Shown here: positions 1-8,971 of the stretch, in pieces
Numbering within the stretch: position 1 is the first letter of the stretch
Layout of the letters: every line of letters begins with the position of its first letter
Assembly (NCBI RefSeq): GCF_927798175.1
Contig: NZ_CAKMMP010000013.1
Span: forward strand, 124,001 to 188,000
From: Paenibacillus sp. JJ-223
Lineage (GTDB): Bacteria; Bacillota; Bacilli; Paenibacillales; Paenibacillaceae
Reading direction: 5' to 3'
Length of the DNA stretch: 64,000 nucleotides
Made by a program: the position numbers and the translations under genes
The notes under the pieces: generated by a model
Databases searched by the model: none
The model's input: the letters and a program-made list of their open reading frames with translations, nothing else
What the model was told of the DNA's origin: nothing

Positions 1-2
1 TG

Positions 3-110
3 GCGGGACAAGGGCATACGACTGGCTTGATCGCGTTTTATGATGCTGACGTGAAATGGAAGTGGGGCAGTCGCGTTATAACGAAAAAACGAGGGGAGAA
101 GTTTGGATGA
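3..110 (+). CDS. 3' end of an upstream gene (partial, product unknown)
   Basis: The frame starting at base 3 is open from the window edge to a TGA at 108-110. It ends in a Lys/Arg-rich tail (KKRGEKFG). Its stop overlaps the ATG of the next gene as ATGA, a common arrangement for translationally coupled genes. About 35 residues are visible and no family can be named. If real, it is cotranscribed with the esterase-like gene that follows. The stretch is too short to exclude an accidental open frame. Confidence 0.35.
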   Translation, partial: AGQGHTTGLIAFYDADVKWKWGSRVITKKRGEKFG

Positions 111-1279
111 AACGGTTCCGTTGGAAAACATGTTTGCTTGGCGTGGCCATGGCGGCTGTCATGTTAAGCAGTCCATTTGGTGCAGGCGGATCAGGCATTA
201 TGCACGCGGCAGCGGGCGAGTACAAGTTCGATTTCGGCGCAGGAAGCGTTGAGAACGGTTACATTGGCGTGTCGGCGACAGAAGCTTATACTGCCGCTAA
301 AGGTTACGGATTCAATACGCCCGGGAATATGCGCAATGTGTCCGCATCCGGAACAGGCGTTGCGAGCGATGCCGTACAGTTCCTGACGTATGGTACAAAG
401 AGCACGAATACGTTTAACGTGGATTTGCCGAATGGATTATATGAAGTAAACGTCGTATTGGGTAACACGGCCAGAGCAAGTGTGGCCGCCGAAGGCGTGT
501 TTCAATTGATCAACATGACGGGCAACGGTGCTGTCGATTCATTTCAGATCCCGGTGACGGATGGCCAGCTTAATCTGCTCGTGACGGAGGGGAAGGCAGG
601 AACGGCGTTTACGCTGAGCGCATTGGAAATCCGGAAACTGTCCGACCAGGCCGTAACCAACCGGACCATTTATATCGGCGGGGATTCGACCGTTGCCAAT
701 TATTATCCGTTGGACACCAGCGTGCAGGGCGGGTGGGGACAGTTATTTCCGGCGTATGTGGACGAAAATGTTTTCCAGGTGCGCAACTTGGCCTCAGGGG
801 GACAGATTGCGAGAGGTTTCCGGGATGATGGACAGATGGAGGCGATTCTGCAATATTTGAAGCCGGGCGATGTTTTTATTTTGCAGCTGGGCATCAATGA
901 CACCAACGCCAAAAACAATACGACCGAAGCCGAGTTTAAGGAGATCATGCGCGACATGGTGCAGCAAGCGAAGGGCAAGGGCGCAACCGTGGTCCTTTCG
1001 ACGCCTCAGGGACGTGCGACCGACTTCGACGCGAGCGGCGTGCACCGGGCGGAGGGCCGCTGGTACAGCAATGCCACCCGTGCGTTGGCGCAAGAGGAAG
1101 GCGTGATGCTGGTGGACCTGAACAGGCTTAGCTCGGCATATTTCACGGCCATCGGGCCGGATGCCACGCTGGCTTTGTACATGGCCGGAGATACGCTGCA
1201 TCCGAATCGCGCAGGCGCCGCCCAGTTGGCACGGATCGTTTCGGAGGAGCTGGCTAGGCAGGGGCTAAACGGATTTTAA
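107..1279 (+). CDS. Secreted SGNH/GDSL hydrolase, rhamnogalacturonan acetylesterase-like (CE12)
   Basis: The ATG at 107 is chosen over the in-frame ATG at 56 because it is preceded by GAGGGGAGAA and begins a clear signal peptide (MKRFRWK, hydrophobic core, HAAAG cleavage region near residue 34). The mature protein has an N-terminal beta-rich module starting YKFDFGAG, as in malectin/CBM-like domains of pectin-acting enzymes. A SGNH domain follows: GDSTVAN near residue 192 (nucleophile Ser), GGQIARG, GIND near 261 and DTLHPN near 361-365 (catalytic Asp/His). Family knowledge: CE12 enzymes remove acetyl groups from rhamnogalacturonan outside the cell. The substrate is inferred from family only. 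Length 390 aa fits an esterase plus one accessory domain. Confidence 0.8.
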   Translation: MKRFRWKTCLLGVAMAAVMLSSPFGAGGSGIMHAAAGEYKFDFGAGSVENGYIGVSATEAYTAAKGYGFNTPGNMRNVSASGTGVASDAVQFLTYGTKSTNTFNVDLPNGLYEVNVVLGNTARASVAAEGVFQLINMTGNGAVDSFQIPVTDGQLNLLVTEGKAGTAFTLSALEIRKLSDQAVTNRTIYIGGDSTVANYYPLDTSVQGGWGQLFPAYVDENVFQVRNLASGGQIARGFRDDGQMEAILQYLKPGDVFILQLGINDTNAKNNTTEAEFKEIMRDMVQQAKGKGATVVLSTPQGRATDFDASGVHRAEGRWYSNATRALAQEEGVMLVDLNRLSSAYFTAIGPDATLALYMAGDTLHPNRAGAAQLARIVSEELARQGLNGF

Positions 1280-1337
1280 TGTTTATCAACATCGTACCCT
1301 TGAAATTTGGAGCACCGGTCACCACCTATGCTTTTAA

Positions 1338-1391
1338 CAAAAAAAGCTCCAGCCAAGTACCGACGATTCGCGTCGGCATCTTGCTGGGGCT
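1338..1391 (-). terminator. Rho-independent terminator of the DUF457-type gene
   Basis: A long hairpin has arms AGCTCCAGC/GCTGGGGCT, CAAG/CTTG and CCGAC/GTCGG with the loop GATTCGC. A run of seven A on the plus strand becomes a T run on the minus strand. It lies just downstream of the minus-strand gene ending at 1433, so it most likely stops that transcript. Confidence 0.75.
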
Positions 1392-1432
1392 ATCTGTATG
1401 ACGGAGACTTTACTGCAATTGCAGTATTCCGT

Positions 1433-2104
1433 TCACTGCGAAATATGGAGATACTGGCCTTGGCCGGGGATGATGGTAAGATGGTCAATCCGGACGTAGT
1501 AATTCCAGTGAAAGGGTACGTTTGCGGGATAAACGGTAATGTATTCAGGATGTTCGGCAGCGTAACGTTTATGCAAAATAGCGTTAATCGTTCCGTTGGA
1601 GATGCTTAATGCGGTCACAAACAGAATGACAAGCATGACAGCGATCGTGGCGGCAGGAGGTCTTTTTTTCCATATCACCATGCTAATGACCGCAATACCA
1701 AACAATATGGAGATGATAAGTTCGTTCATTTCATTCAAAATGCTAAAGTTCTGTTCTTCGTGAACGAACGGATACAACAAATTGACTCCATTACCGAGAA
1801 AGTCGATCAACAGATGGCCGATGAACAAGGCAGCCATGGCGCTGACCCAAGCCGCCATCCAGCGGACGTGCAATGTTTTTCGGATAACCCATGCAAAGGC
1901 TGCACCGACGAAAGGCACGGTGATCAGCGAATGGAGGTAAACGTCTCCGAAGAACTTTGTGATATCGGGAGTAATGGAAATAAGCGCGCCAAGCATACCG
2001 GCAATGATGTACGTTTTGAGTGAGGACAACCATTTATCAAGCGTGAGAAGAAGGATTGCAGCACCCGTAATCAAATGTACTCCCATGTGAAGAATGATGC
2101 TCAT
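1433..2104 (-). CDS. Membrane-bound metal-dependent hydrolase-like protein (DUF457/YdjM type)
   Basis: 223 aa with about five hydrophobic segments. Near the N-terminus is an H...H pattern (MSIILHMGVHLITG), followed by ITPDITKF and a central GHLLIDFLGNG. These His/Asp-bearing membrane segments are the pattern of the DUF457 'inner-membrane putative metal-dependent hydrolase' family. The C-terminal 60 residues lie after the last membrane segment. The start is supported by GGAGGCATG upstream. The gene is monocistronic, with its own terminator, and lies downstream of the mrp operon on the same strand with a 113-bp gap. No substrate is established for the family. The call rests on motif layout only. 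Confidence 0.6.
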   Translation of the reverse strand: MSIILHMGVHLITGAAILLLTLDKWLSSLKTYIIAGMLGALISITPDITKFFGDVYLHSLITVPFVGAAFAWVIRKTLHVRWMAAWVSAMAALFIGHLLIDFLGNGVNLLYPFVHEEQNFSILNEMNELIISILFGIAVISMVIWKKRPPAATIAVMLVILFVTALSISNGTINAILHKRYAAEHPEYITVYPANVPFHWNYYVRIDHLTIIPGQGQYLHISQ

Positions 2105-2217
2105 CGTATTACATGCCTCCGAATATTAACGATATCGAACAATGGTATGCCTCTATCGTACTATACCATTATTCCAAAAGATAGATGATTTGGGATTTAT
2201 CCCGATGAATCCATATC

Positions 2218-2610
2218 TCACTCCATCCGATCCTTCGCTTCATGATTCATCTTTTTGCCTTTGAGCAAAGGCTCCAGTTCATCCTGTACGCTTTGTTCCC
2301 ATAACGGCACATCGGAGCGGTATGCTGCACGTCCATTCAGATGCCCGGCAACAGGGGCTGTAATGAAAACGAACACGATGCCGAGCACTACACGTGCACT
2401 GATGTATCCATCGTAAAACCAGAAGAACAGGAACGTGCCGCCAAGCACGCACAGCACGCCGAGCGTGGTGCTTTTGGTCGCCGCATGTGCCCTGAGATAG
2501 ACATCAGGCAGACGGATGAGGCCAAAAGCGCTGAGCGCACTGAGAACTGCGCCAAGCAAAACGAGAAACCCGATGACGAATCCGGCTATTCCGTTAACGA
2601 TCCCGTTCAT
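2218..2610 (-). CDS. mrpG: Na+/H+ antiporter subunit MrpG
   Basis: 130 aa, last gene of the Mrp operon. The start at 2610 (MNGIVNG) is preferred to an upstream in-frame codon at 2634: it follows GAGGGGCGGTG and overlaps the mrpF end by 17 bp, as is usual in this operon. The protein has three predicted membrane segments and the MnhG signature GLIRLPDVYLRAHAATKSTT near residues 30-50. Family role: a small subunit needed to assemble the Mrp complex, which exchanges external protons for cytoplasmic Na+ (or Li+). The C-terminal tail is charged and cytosolic (KGKKMNHEAKDRME). Confidence 0.92.
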   Translation of the reverse strand: MNGIVNGIAGFVIGFLVLLGAVLSALSAFGLIRLPDVYLRAHAATKSTTLGVLCVLGGTFLFFWFYDGYISARVVLGIVFVFITAPVAGHLNGRAAYRSDVPLWEQSVQDELEPLLKGKKMNHEAKDRME

Positions 2611-2878
2611 GTTTGAACACCGCCCCTCGTTCAATGTAACGCGCGAAAGCTACCGTGCCGAGAAAAGCCAGAATGCCGATCAGCAAAATAATGTCCAGAT
2701 ATGCCTGCGTGTGCTGCATCATGGACAGGACGGCAACCATGGCGATGACGTTGATGCCGATCGTATCCAGGGCGGTTATCCGGTCTGCCATGGAAGGACC
2801 GCGCAGGACACGGTACAAGCATCCCAAAATCGCGAGCGACAGGATAAGCAGCGATATGAATAATACCATCGATAACAT
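2594..2878 (-). CDS. mrpF: Na+/H+ antiporter subunit MrpF
   Basis: 94 aa, the usual MrpF length. The ATG at 2878 sits in TAATG, overlapping the mrpE stop, and is preceded by GGAGGTGA, which fixes this start although the frame stays open further upstream. Three hydrophobic segments are visible, and the conserved stretch RGPSMADRITALDTIGIN follows the first. MrpF is a small membrane subunit of the hetero-oligomeric antiporter and lies between mrpE and mrpG as in Bacillus. Confidence 0.93.
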   Translation of the reverse strand: MLSMVLFISLLILSLAILGCLYRVLRGPSMADRITALDTIGINVIAMVAVLSMMQHTQAYLDIILLIGILAFLGTVAFARYIERGAVFKHERDR

Positions 2879-3360
2879 TAGCGCGTCACCTCCATGATGG
2901 CTTTTTCGAACGTGTCCCGAATGTTTTCTCTCAGCTGCTGTTCGTCCTGAATATCCAGGGCGTGGATGAACAGGGTGCGCTGGTTGCCCGAAATTTCGAG
3001 CGGAAGGGAACCGGGAGTCAGCGAAATCAGTAAACAAAGCAGTGTAATTTCCCAATCGGAAGTCAGCTGTGTCTGGTACGTGAAAATCCCGGGTTGGATG
3101 CTTAACTTCGGTTTAACGATTTCCCGGATCACCCCATAGCTGGCCCGGATCAGCTCCCTGAGCAGCAGGAACAACAATTTGACGATGGCCCACACCCGCA
3201 CGATGTAGAAGCGTTGGGGAAAGAAACGGCGCATGCTGCCGATGAGCAGTAGACCGAGCAGGTAACCAGCGAGAAAGCCAACCCCGCTCCAGGAATTGTT
3301 GAGAAACATCCATACAAAGGCAATGATCAGGTTTAGGACGATTTGGAAGGCCAATGGCAT
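2878..3360 (-). CDS. mrpE: Na+/H+ antiporter subunit MrpE
   Basis: 160 aa, close to the ~158 aa of Bacillus MrpE. The start directly abuts the mrpD stop (TAG then ATG). N-terminal membrane segments are followed by a cytosolic part containing LTPGSLPLEIS and LFIHALDI, typical of the MnhE family. MrpE is an assembly/stability subunit of the Mrp complex. The overlap with mrpF (TAATG) suggests coupled translation and balanced subunit supply. Confidence 0.93.
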   Translation of the reverse strand: MPLAFQIVLNLIIAFVWMFLNNSWSGVGFLAGYLLGLLLIGSMRRFFPQRFYIVRVWAIVKLLFLLLRELIRASYGVIREIVKPKLSIQPGIFTYQTQLTSDWEITLLCLLISLTPGSLPLEISGNQRTLFIHALDIQDEQQLRENIRDTFEKAIMEVTR

Positions 3361-4842
3361 CTACTCCTTTGCCAGTACGGCATCGATGTAAATATTCGGA
3401 TGAAGCAGAATGTCGCCTGCGCGTGCCGTCAATCGAAACATGCCTTCGGCACCAATGCCCATGGACAGAATAAACACGAACAGCACCCCTGCAGGAATCA
3501 GCAGTCCGTTCACGGCGTAAGGACGCCTGATGGATCCTTTGGGCGGCTCCCCCCAGAAGGCCTGAATGAAAATGCGCAAGACGGAGTACAGCATCAGCAG
3601 GCTGGAGAGCACCGCAATTCCGGTCAAGCCGTACAATCCGGCTTCTAGCCCCCCTTCGAACAGCAGCAGTTTGCCGGGAAACCCGCTAAAGGGCGGAATG
3701 CCCGCAAGTGCCAGCGCGCTGACAAAAAACATCCAGCCCAGCAGCGGATAACGACGGATCAGTCCGCCCATGCGGTCAAGCCTGGATGTGCCCGCCACCG
3801 CAATCAACGCGCCGCCGAGCAGGAAGAGCAGCGTTTTGATCAGCATGTCATGCAGCATGTAGAACAGCAGTCCTTCCAGCGCCGAGCGGCTTGCCGACGC
3901 CATGCCGAAGGCGACGAAACCGACGCCGGCGACGACGTTGTAGATCAGGATTTTGTTGACGTCCCGGTAAGAGATGGCACCGATGACGCCTAGCAGCATC
4001 GTTGCTCCTGCCATCCATCCGATGAGGGCATTGAAAAAATCCGGGTCATGGTAAAAAATGAGCGTAAACGTACGCACGATGGCGTAAAGCCCGACTTTGG
4101 TGAGCAATCCGGCGAATAACGCCGTGACGACAGCCGGCGGCGCAGCATACGAACCCGACAGCCAAAAAAACAGGAACAATCCGGCCTTGATGCTGAACAC
4201 GATCAGAAAGAGTACGCCGATGACCGTAATGATGCCGCTCTGGCCGATTTCCACGATGCGATTGGACAGGTCGGCCATGTTGAGCGTCCCCGTGACCGAA
4301 TATAGGAACCCAATGGAGGCCACGAACAGGGACGAAGAAACGATGTTGATCAGCACGTATTTGATCGTTTCGCGCAGCTGCCTTTCCGTTCCGCCGAGCA
4401 CGATCAGGGCATACGAGGAAATCAGCATCAGTTCGAAGCACACGAACAGGTTGAAGAGGTCTCCGGTGAGGAACGAACCGTTTACGCCTGCAACCAAAAA
4501 TGCAAAGAACGCATAGAAATGGTGCTCCTCCCGTTCCTCGTTCAAGCTCCGGAATGCATAGAGCAAACAAGCCAGCGCGATCACGGAGGCGGCGACGACG
4601 AGCAGTGCTGCAACCATGTCCGCGACAAGCACGATACCGTAAGGGGGCTTCCATCCGCCTACCGCGAGAGTCTGCACGCCATGCTTTGCAACTTGCGTAA
4701 TGAGTATGAAGGAAGCGACAGTCGTCAGGAGCATGCCCGCTGCGCTGAGTAATTTTTGAACGCGAACGCTGCGAAAGCATAAAATGACGGCGATGCCAGT
4801 CAGTAATGGCAGCAGGATCGGAAGTACGACGGCATTATTCAT
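3361..4842 (-). CDS. mrpD: Na+/H+ antiporter subunit MrpD
   Basis: 493 aa, the family length. About 14 membrane segments form the 'proton_antipo_M' fold shared with complex I ND2/4/5 subunits. The key membrane Glu is present in LFVCFELMLISSYA, and a conserved Lys-bearing segment appears in LLTKVGLYAIVRTF. MrpD is one of the two large proton-translocating subunits and works in the membrane with MrpA. Its start overlaps the end of mrpC by 8 bp. Confidence 0.95.
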   Translation of the reverse strand: MNNAVVLPILLPLLTGIAVILCFRSVRVQKLLSAAGMLLTTVASFILITQVAKHGVQTLAVGGWKPPYGIVLVADMVAALLVVAASVIALACLLYAFRSLNEEREEHHFYAFFAFLVAGVNGSFLTGDLFNLFVCFELMLISSYALIVLGGTERQLRETIKYVLINIVSSSLFVASIGFLYSVTGTLNMADLSNRIVEIGQSGIITVIGVLFLIVFSIKAGLFLFFWLSGSYAAPPAVVTALFAGLLTKVGLYAIVRTFTLIFYHDPDFFNALIGWMAGATMLLGVIGAISYRDVNKILIYNVVAGVGFVAFGMASASRSALEGLLFYMLHDMLIKTLLFLLGGALIAVAGTSRLDRMGGLIRRYPLLGWMFFVSALALAGIPPFSGFPGKLLLFEGGLEAGLYGLTGIAVLSSLLMLYSVLRIFIQAFWGEPPKGSIRRPYAVNGLLIPAGVLFVFILSMGIGAEGMFRLTARAGDILLHPNIYIDAVLAKE

Positions 4843-5173
4843 AGGCCCGCCCCCTGACCTCTTCCAGGTCGTCCGTTCTCAATTTCAAATAGGATCGGTA
4901 AGATAACACAAAGAAAAAGGCGGTTAAGCCGAAATTGATCACGATCGAGGTCAGAATCAACGCCTGCGGCAGCGGATCTACGTATCGTTCCGCTTGCTCC
5001 CCAAGCAGTGGGGGCGCCCCGGTTTTGAGGCTCGGCATCGTGATCAGCAGCAGATGCACGCCGTGCGTCAGGACGGACATGCCGAGCACGATCCGGAGCA
5101 GGCTGCGTGACAAGATCAAAAACACGGCAACCGCGAACAGAATGCCCACGGCAACACACATCAATAGTTCCAT
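4835..5173 (-). CDS. mrpC: Na+/H+ antiporter subunit MrpC
   Basis: 112 aa with three membrane segments, homologous to complex I NuoK (MnhC family). The start at 5173 (MELLMCVAVG) is selected because GGGGAGGACC precedes it and it follows the mrpA stop by one base (TGA-T-ATG). A GTG/ATG further upstream would overlap mrpA without need. The conserved segments LGMSVLTHGVHLLLI and DPLPQALILTSIVINFG are clear. Confidence 0.94.
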   Translation of the reverse strand: MELLMCVAVGILFAVAVFLILSRSLLRIVLGMSVLTHGVHLLLITMPSLKTGAPPLLGEQAERYVDPLPQALILTSIVINFGLTAFFFVLSYRSYLKLRTDDLEEVRGRAYE

Positions 5174-5174
5174 A

Positions 5175-8141
5175 TCAACGGTCCTCCCCAATCTGCAAAA
5201 TGATGGTCATTGTGACTCCGAGTACGGCAAGGTAAACGCCAAGATCGAATAACATCGCGGTAGTGAGCTCGGTTTCGCCGAGCAGCGGCAGTTCGAAATA
5301 TCCGAAGGTTTGGCTAAGAAAAGGCGCGCCGAACAGGAAAGAGCCCGTTCCGGTCAACGCGGCGATCCCGAGGCCAATGCCCGTCAACGTCCGAAAGTCG
5401 ATGGGCAGCGCTTTGCGGATCGTTTCGGTACTGAAGGCAAGCGCAACAAGCACGAGGGCAGCGGCGGTGACCAGCCCGCCAATGAAACCTCCGCCCGGAT
5501 TGTGATGGCCGGCAAAGAACAGGTGCAGCGCAAACGTCAAAACGATGAATGTCACAACTTTGGTCGTCGTTTTCAATAACACGTCATTGCTTTGCAACGG
5601 AACGGTATCCCAAGCTTGGACCCGCTTGTGTTCGTGACGCCCGTATTTGCGAGCTTGGCGGTGTTCTTCTTTGTTCCCTTCCGACGGTTCAACGGTTCTT
5701 GTTGCTTTTTCTTTTTTGGGAAACGTGAGTCTTGCCCCAAGGTCCCTTGCTTCCAGATTCAGGTTGACCATGGCATAAATGGCCAAGGAAGCAACACCAA
5801 GAACCATGATTTCGAGCAGCGTATCGAAGCCGCGGAAGTCGACCAGCAATACATTGACCACGTTTTTGCCGCCGGCAAGATCGTAGCTCTCCCTGATGAA
5901 ATAATCGGCGATGCTTTGCGGGGAGGCCGTGCCGCTTGCCGCGAGTGCAACAAAGGTCATCGCCACGCCGACGGCGGCGGATACAAGCAGATTGACCCGA
6001 AGATAGCCGCGGCTTGACTTGCCTCGCTTCAGTTCGGGCAAATGATAGAAGCAGAGCAGAAACAACGCGACCGATACCGTCTCGACGATCATCTGCGTAA
6101 GAGCAAGGTCCGGCGCCCTGAACAGAACGAACAGCAGCGTGACGAGATATCCGACGGCACCGGTCATAATGACTGCCGAGAGTCGGTTTTTGGCAAAAGG
6201 AATCGTGACTGCGGCTGCGATGAGCGCGATAAGCAAAACGGCTTCATAGAAGGAAAAAGGCGCATTTCCCTTGAGATTCCAGACGATGTTTTCGCCCGAG
6301 CGGAAAAATGCATAGCCGAGCAAAGCGACGGTAAAGGACAAAATGTAAACGAGATAATTTCTGACCGAACCGTTCATATAGGTTTCCGTCCACCGGCGCG
6401 CGTAATGCTGCAACGTATCCAGTACGACGCGATATATATGGTTTATGGTCAGTCCTTGAGGATAGTGGTCGTACACGGCGCGCCATCTCGGAAGCATGCT
6501 GTACAATATCACGCCGGACCCAATGACGCCGATCGTCATAAAGAGTTCGGGAGTCCAGCCGTGCCATAAGGAAAAATGTACGTCAAACCGCTCCCGCCCT
6601 TGCAGAAGGGAAGGGAGTACCGAAGCCAAAGCCGGTTCGATCAAAGGCCCGCCAACGAGGTTTGGAAGCAATCCGCACAGAAGGACCAGGACACCAAGCA
6701 CCATCGGAGGGACAAGCATGCCCACGGGAGCTTCGTGCAGCTTTCCGGACGGCATGTCGCTGCGAACGCGACCCAGAAACGGTTTGAACGTCAGGATCAT
6801 TGCGTAAATCAACGTAAATACGCTGGCCAGCCATGCCAAGACAGGCAGCAGCACAGCCCACTCACCAAGTCCGAAAATGCGCAAGTGCGTGACTTCAACC
6901 ATCGCCTGGAAAAACAACTCTTTGCTGATGAACCCGTTAAACGGGGGAAGCCCTGCCATGGAAAACGCACCAACCAGCGCGATCGTAAACGTTACGGGCA
7001 TAAAGGAAGCGAGCCCGCCCAGTTTGCGGATGTCTCTTGTGCCCGTTTCGTGATCCACAATGCCTGCTACCATAAACAGGGCAGCTTTGAACGTTGCATG
7101 GTTGAACAGATGCAGCAAAGCGGCAGAGGTCGCAACCACATACACTGCGGACGAATCTCCTTTTCCGAAATACAAGGCTGCCGAGCCGATTCCGAACAGG
7201 GACATGATCAGCCCGAGTTGCGAAATGGTGGAATAGGCGAGGATGGCTTTAAGATCGTTTTTCTTCACGGCGAGAAACGAACCGTAGCACAGGGTAAGCA
7301 GACCCACGCCAGTGACCAGCCAGAACCATACGGCCTCCCCGCCAAAAATGGGCGTGAACCTGGCCACGACATAGAGACCGGCCTTGACCATGGTCGCCGA
7401 ATGCAAATATGCGCTGACGGGCGTCGGCGCCTCCATCGCATCCGGGAGCCAGATATGGAACGGGAACTGCGCCGATTTGGTGAATGCGCCAATGAGGATG
7501 AGGACCAAGGCCGGCACAAACAGGGAGCTATCTTGGATATTGCCCCATTCCGAAAAAGTTGCCCTGATGCTGAAGGTGCCTGTCATCAGATACAGCATCA
7601 TGAATCCGGCCAGCATGGCAAAACCGCCGAAGACGGTAATCAGGAACGATTTTTGCGCCCCGGCGGTGGAGGCTTTGCGTTTGTGGTAGAAGGCAATCAG
7701 GAGAAATGAAGTAATGCTGGTCAATTCCCAGAAACCGTAGAGCACGATCATATTATCCGACAGCACCACGCCAAGCATGGCTCCCATAAACATGAGCAGG
7801 TACAAATAAAAACGGCTTAGCGCATCTTTGCGGTCCATATAATAAATCGAATACAGCACAACCAGCGTTCCGATTCCGCTAATCAGCAAGGAAAGGAGCA
7901 GGCTGAGCCCGTCCAGGTACAGATTCAATCCGATATCGAGCGAAGGAATCCATGGAAGAGACCCGGAAACCGGATTTCGGTTCGATACGTCGGGAACGCG
8001 GCTTGCGAAATAAGCAAATAAACCGAGCGGGACGAACATGACCGGCCATCCCGGATGTATGCTGCGGATCAAACGGTAACAAGCGGCAAGCGCAACGCCT
8101 GCGACGAAAGGGAATAAAACGGCGATGTGAAGCAGGCTCAA
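5175..8141 (-). CDS. mrpA: Na+/H+ antiporter fused subunit MrpA-MrpB
   Basis: 988 aa. The TTG start at 8141 (MSLLHIAVLFPF) is chosen because GGAGGTG lies six bases upstream and the N-terminus then matches MrpA; the frame opens at 8156 without a usable RBS. Residues 1 to about 800 are MrpA: about 20 membrane segments, the functional Glu in YGFWELTSITSFLLI, and HSATMVKAGLYVVAR. A charged linker (KKEKATRTVEPSEGNKEEHR region) follows. The last ~138 residues are a complete MrpB, recognised by AGHHNPGGGFIGGLVTA. In Bacillus MrpA (~800 aa) and MrpB (~140 aa) are separate, and no separate mrpB exists here. The fusion is first in the operon A(B)CDEFG and carries proton/sodium translocation and pH homeostasis. 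Confidence 0.95.
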   Translation of the reverse strand: MSLLHIAVLFPFVAGVALAACYRLIRSIHPGWPVMFVPLGLFAYFASRVPDVSNRNPVSGSLPWIPSLDIGLNLYLDGLSLLLSLLISGIGTLVVLYSIYYMDRKDALSRFYLYLLMFMGAMLGVVLSDNMIVLYGFWELTSITSFLLIAFYHKRKASTAGAQKSFLITVFGGFAMLAGFMMLYLMTGTFSIRATFSEWGNIQDSSLFVPALVLILIGAFTKSAQFPFHIWLPDAMEAPTPVSAYLHSATMVKAGLYVVARFTPIFGGEAVWFWLVTGVGLLTLCYGSFLAVKKNDLKAILAYSTISQLGLIMSLFGIGSAALYFGKGDSSAVYVVATSAALLHLFNHATFKAALFMVAGIVDHETGTRDIRKLGGLASFMPVTFTIALVGAFSMAGLPPFNGFISKELFFQAMVEVTHLRIFGLGEWAVLLPVLAWLASVFTLIYAMILTFKPFLGRVRSDMPSGKLHEAPVGMLVPPMVLGVLVLLCGLLPNLVGGPLIEPALASVLPSLLQGRERFDVHFSLWHGWTPELFMTIGVIGSGVILYSMLPRWRAVYDHYPQGLTINHIYRVVLDTLQHYARRWTETYMNGSVRNYLVYILSFTVALLGYAFFRSGENIVWNLKGNAPFSFYEAVLLIALIAAAVTIPFAKNRLSAVIMTGAVGYLVTLLFVLFRAPDLALTQMIVETVSVALFLLCFYHLPELKRGKSSRGYLRVNLLVSAAVGVAMTFVALAASGTASPQSIADYFIRESYDLAGGKNVVNVLLVDFRGFDTLLEIMVLGVASLAIYAMVNLNLEARDLGARLTFPKKEKATRTVEPSEGNKEEHRQARKYGRHEHKRVQAWDTVPLQSNDVLLKTTTKVVTFIVLTFALHLFFAGHHNPGGGFIGGLVTAAALVLVALAFSTETIRKALPIDFRTLTGIGLGIAALTGTGSFLFGAPFLSQTFGYFELPLLGETELTTAMLFDLGVYLAVLGVTMTIILQIGEDR

Positions 8142-8181
8142 AGTTTGCACCTCCAAATCTGGTATGGGACATGTTCTCAGG

Positions 8182-8217
8182 GCAACCTGCTGAAGGATCG
8201 CATGGAAGGCAGGTTGC
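8182..8217 (-). promoter_or_regulatory. Hairpin in the 5' leader of the mrp operon
   Basis: A perfect 9-bp inverted repeat, GCAACCTGC/GCAGGTTGC, with an 18-base loop. It is about 40 bases upstream of the mrpA start on the minus strand. It has no good T run on either strand, so it is not an obvious terminator. It could be a protein-binding dyad or a leader-RNA structure. Confidence 0.4.
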
Positions 8218-8366
8218 TTTCTATATTCATAACCAGGTGGGGCGATACAGAATCTTTTCCATGATCTGCATGGGGTGACCTTTACTTCGGATTTGCATGC
8301 GGAGGATCGAGCATAATAAAATCAGGGGAAGATGGAAATATGTTCAGCAAAGGAGGAAAGGGGAAC

Positions 8367-8891
8367 ATGACAAGCACGTACAAGACGGTTCCTTTCGGTT
8401 ATGAACCGCCCCCGGCCAGCCGGAAAGGCACGCTGGTGTTTTACGACTCGTTTGAACACATCACCGATGAACAGTTGGAGCGGGCCGCACAACTCGCCGA
8501 ATCGCGTTCGTTCCAGCAGCTGGTGCTGTATCCGCTGCATGAAAGCACCGTTAAACGATGGAGCAAGGAAGAAGTGCGGCCGTATTACAAAAGGGAAGAT
8601 CGGCTTCACGGCTGGAGAGTTGAGCATAATGACTCCAGCATCAAAGTGGAGGGCCTCGAAGGCAAGCGGAAAAAATATACGCCTATGGATACGGCATTGC
8701 GCCATCTGACGGATCTGTATCCTGCGCCGATCTTTTTGATATTAACCACAGACATGGCCAATCGTTTTGCGTCATTTGATTCATTTGAGGAATGGATCAA
8801 GCGGCTGCGCATCATCATCGACGGCTCTCCCGAAACGGTTCATCCGCGGCTGGAGCAGTTTCGGAACCGATGGGAATGGGCGGAACCATAA
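8367..8891 (+). CDS. Hypothetical cytosolic protein
   Basis: 174 aa. The start at 8367 (MTSTYKTVPFGYEPP) follows AGGAGGAAAGGGG. There is no signal peptide and no membrane segment. The sequence is rich in charged and aromatic residues (FEHITDEQLERA, WSKEEVRPYYKR, LRHLTDLYPAPIFLILT). The alternation of predicted helices and strands suggests a compact alpha/beta fold. I do not recognise the family. It diverges from the mrp operon and converges with the diguanylate cyclase, sharing a bidirectional terminator, so it is probably a single-gene transcript. Confidence 0.65.
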   Translation: MTSTYKTVPFGYEPPPASRKGTLVFYDSFEHITDEQLERAAQLAESRSFQQLVLYPLHESTVKRWSKEEVRPYYKREDRLHGWRVEHNDSSIKVEGLEGKRKKYTPMDTALRHLTDLYPAPIFLILTTDMANRFASFDSFEEWIKRLRIIIDGSPETVHPRLEQFRNRWEWAEP

Positions 8892-8910
8892 TCGGGAAGA
8901 GATTCAAAAC

Positions 8911-8960
8911 AAAAAGTTGTGCTGCACACCGTTATTACGGCGAGCATCACAACTTTTTTT
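8911..8960. terminator. Bidirectional terminator between convergent genes
   Basis: Arms AAGTTGTG/CACAACTT flanked by an A run on the left and a run of seven T on the right. It lies between the gene ending at 8891 (+) and the one ending at 8972 (-), so it can serve both. Confidence 0.75.
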
Positions 8961-8971
8961 GGTGAAACCAT

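Noticed and set aside
1307..1609. A 100-codon plus-strand frame after the esterase gene
   Set aside because: It runs through the terminator hairpin and the 3' end of the DUF457-type gene on the other strand, with no RBS.
6576..7709. A 377-codon plus-strand frame inside mrpA
   Set aside because: Composition is highly polar and domain-free, while the minus strand encodes conserved antiporter segments.
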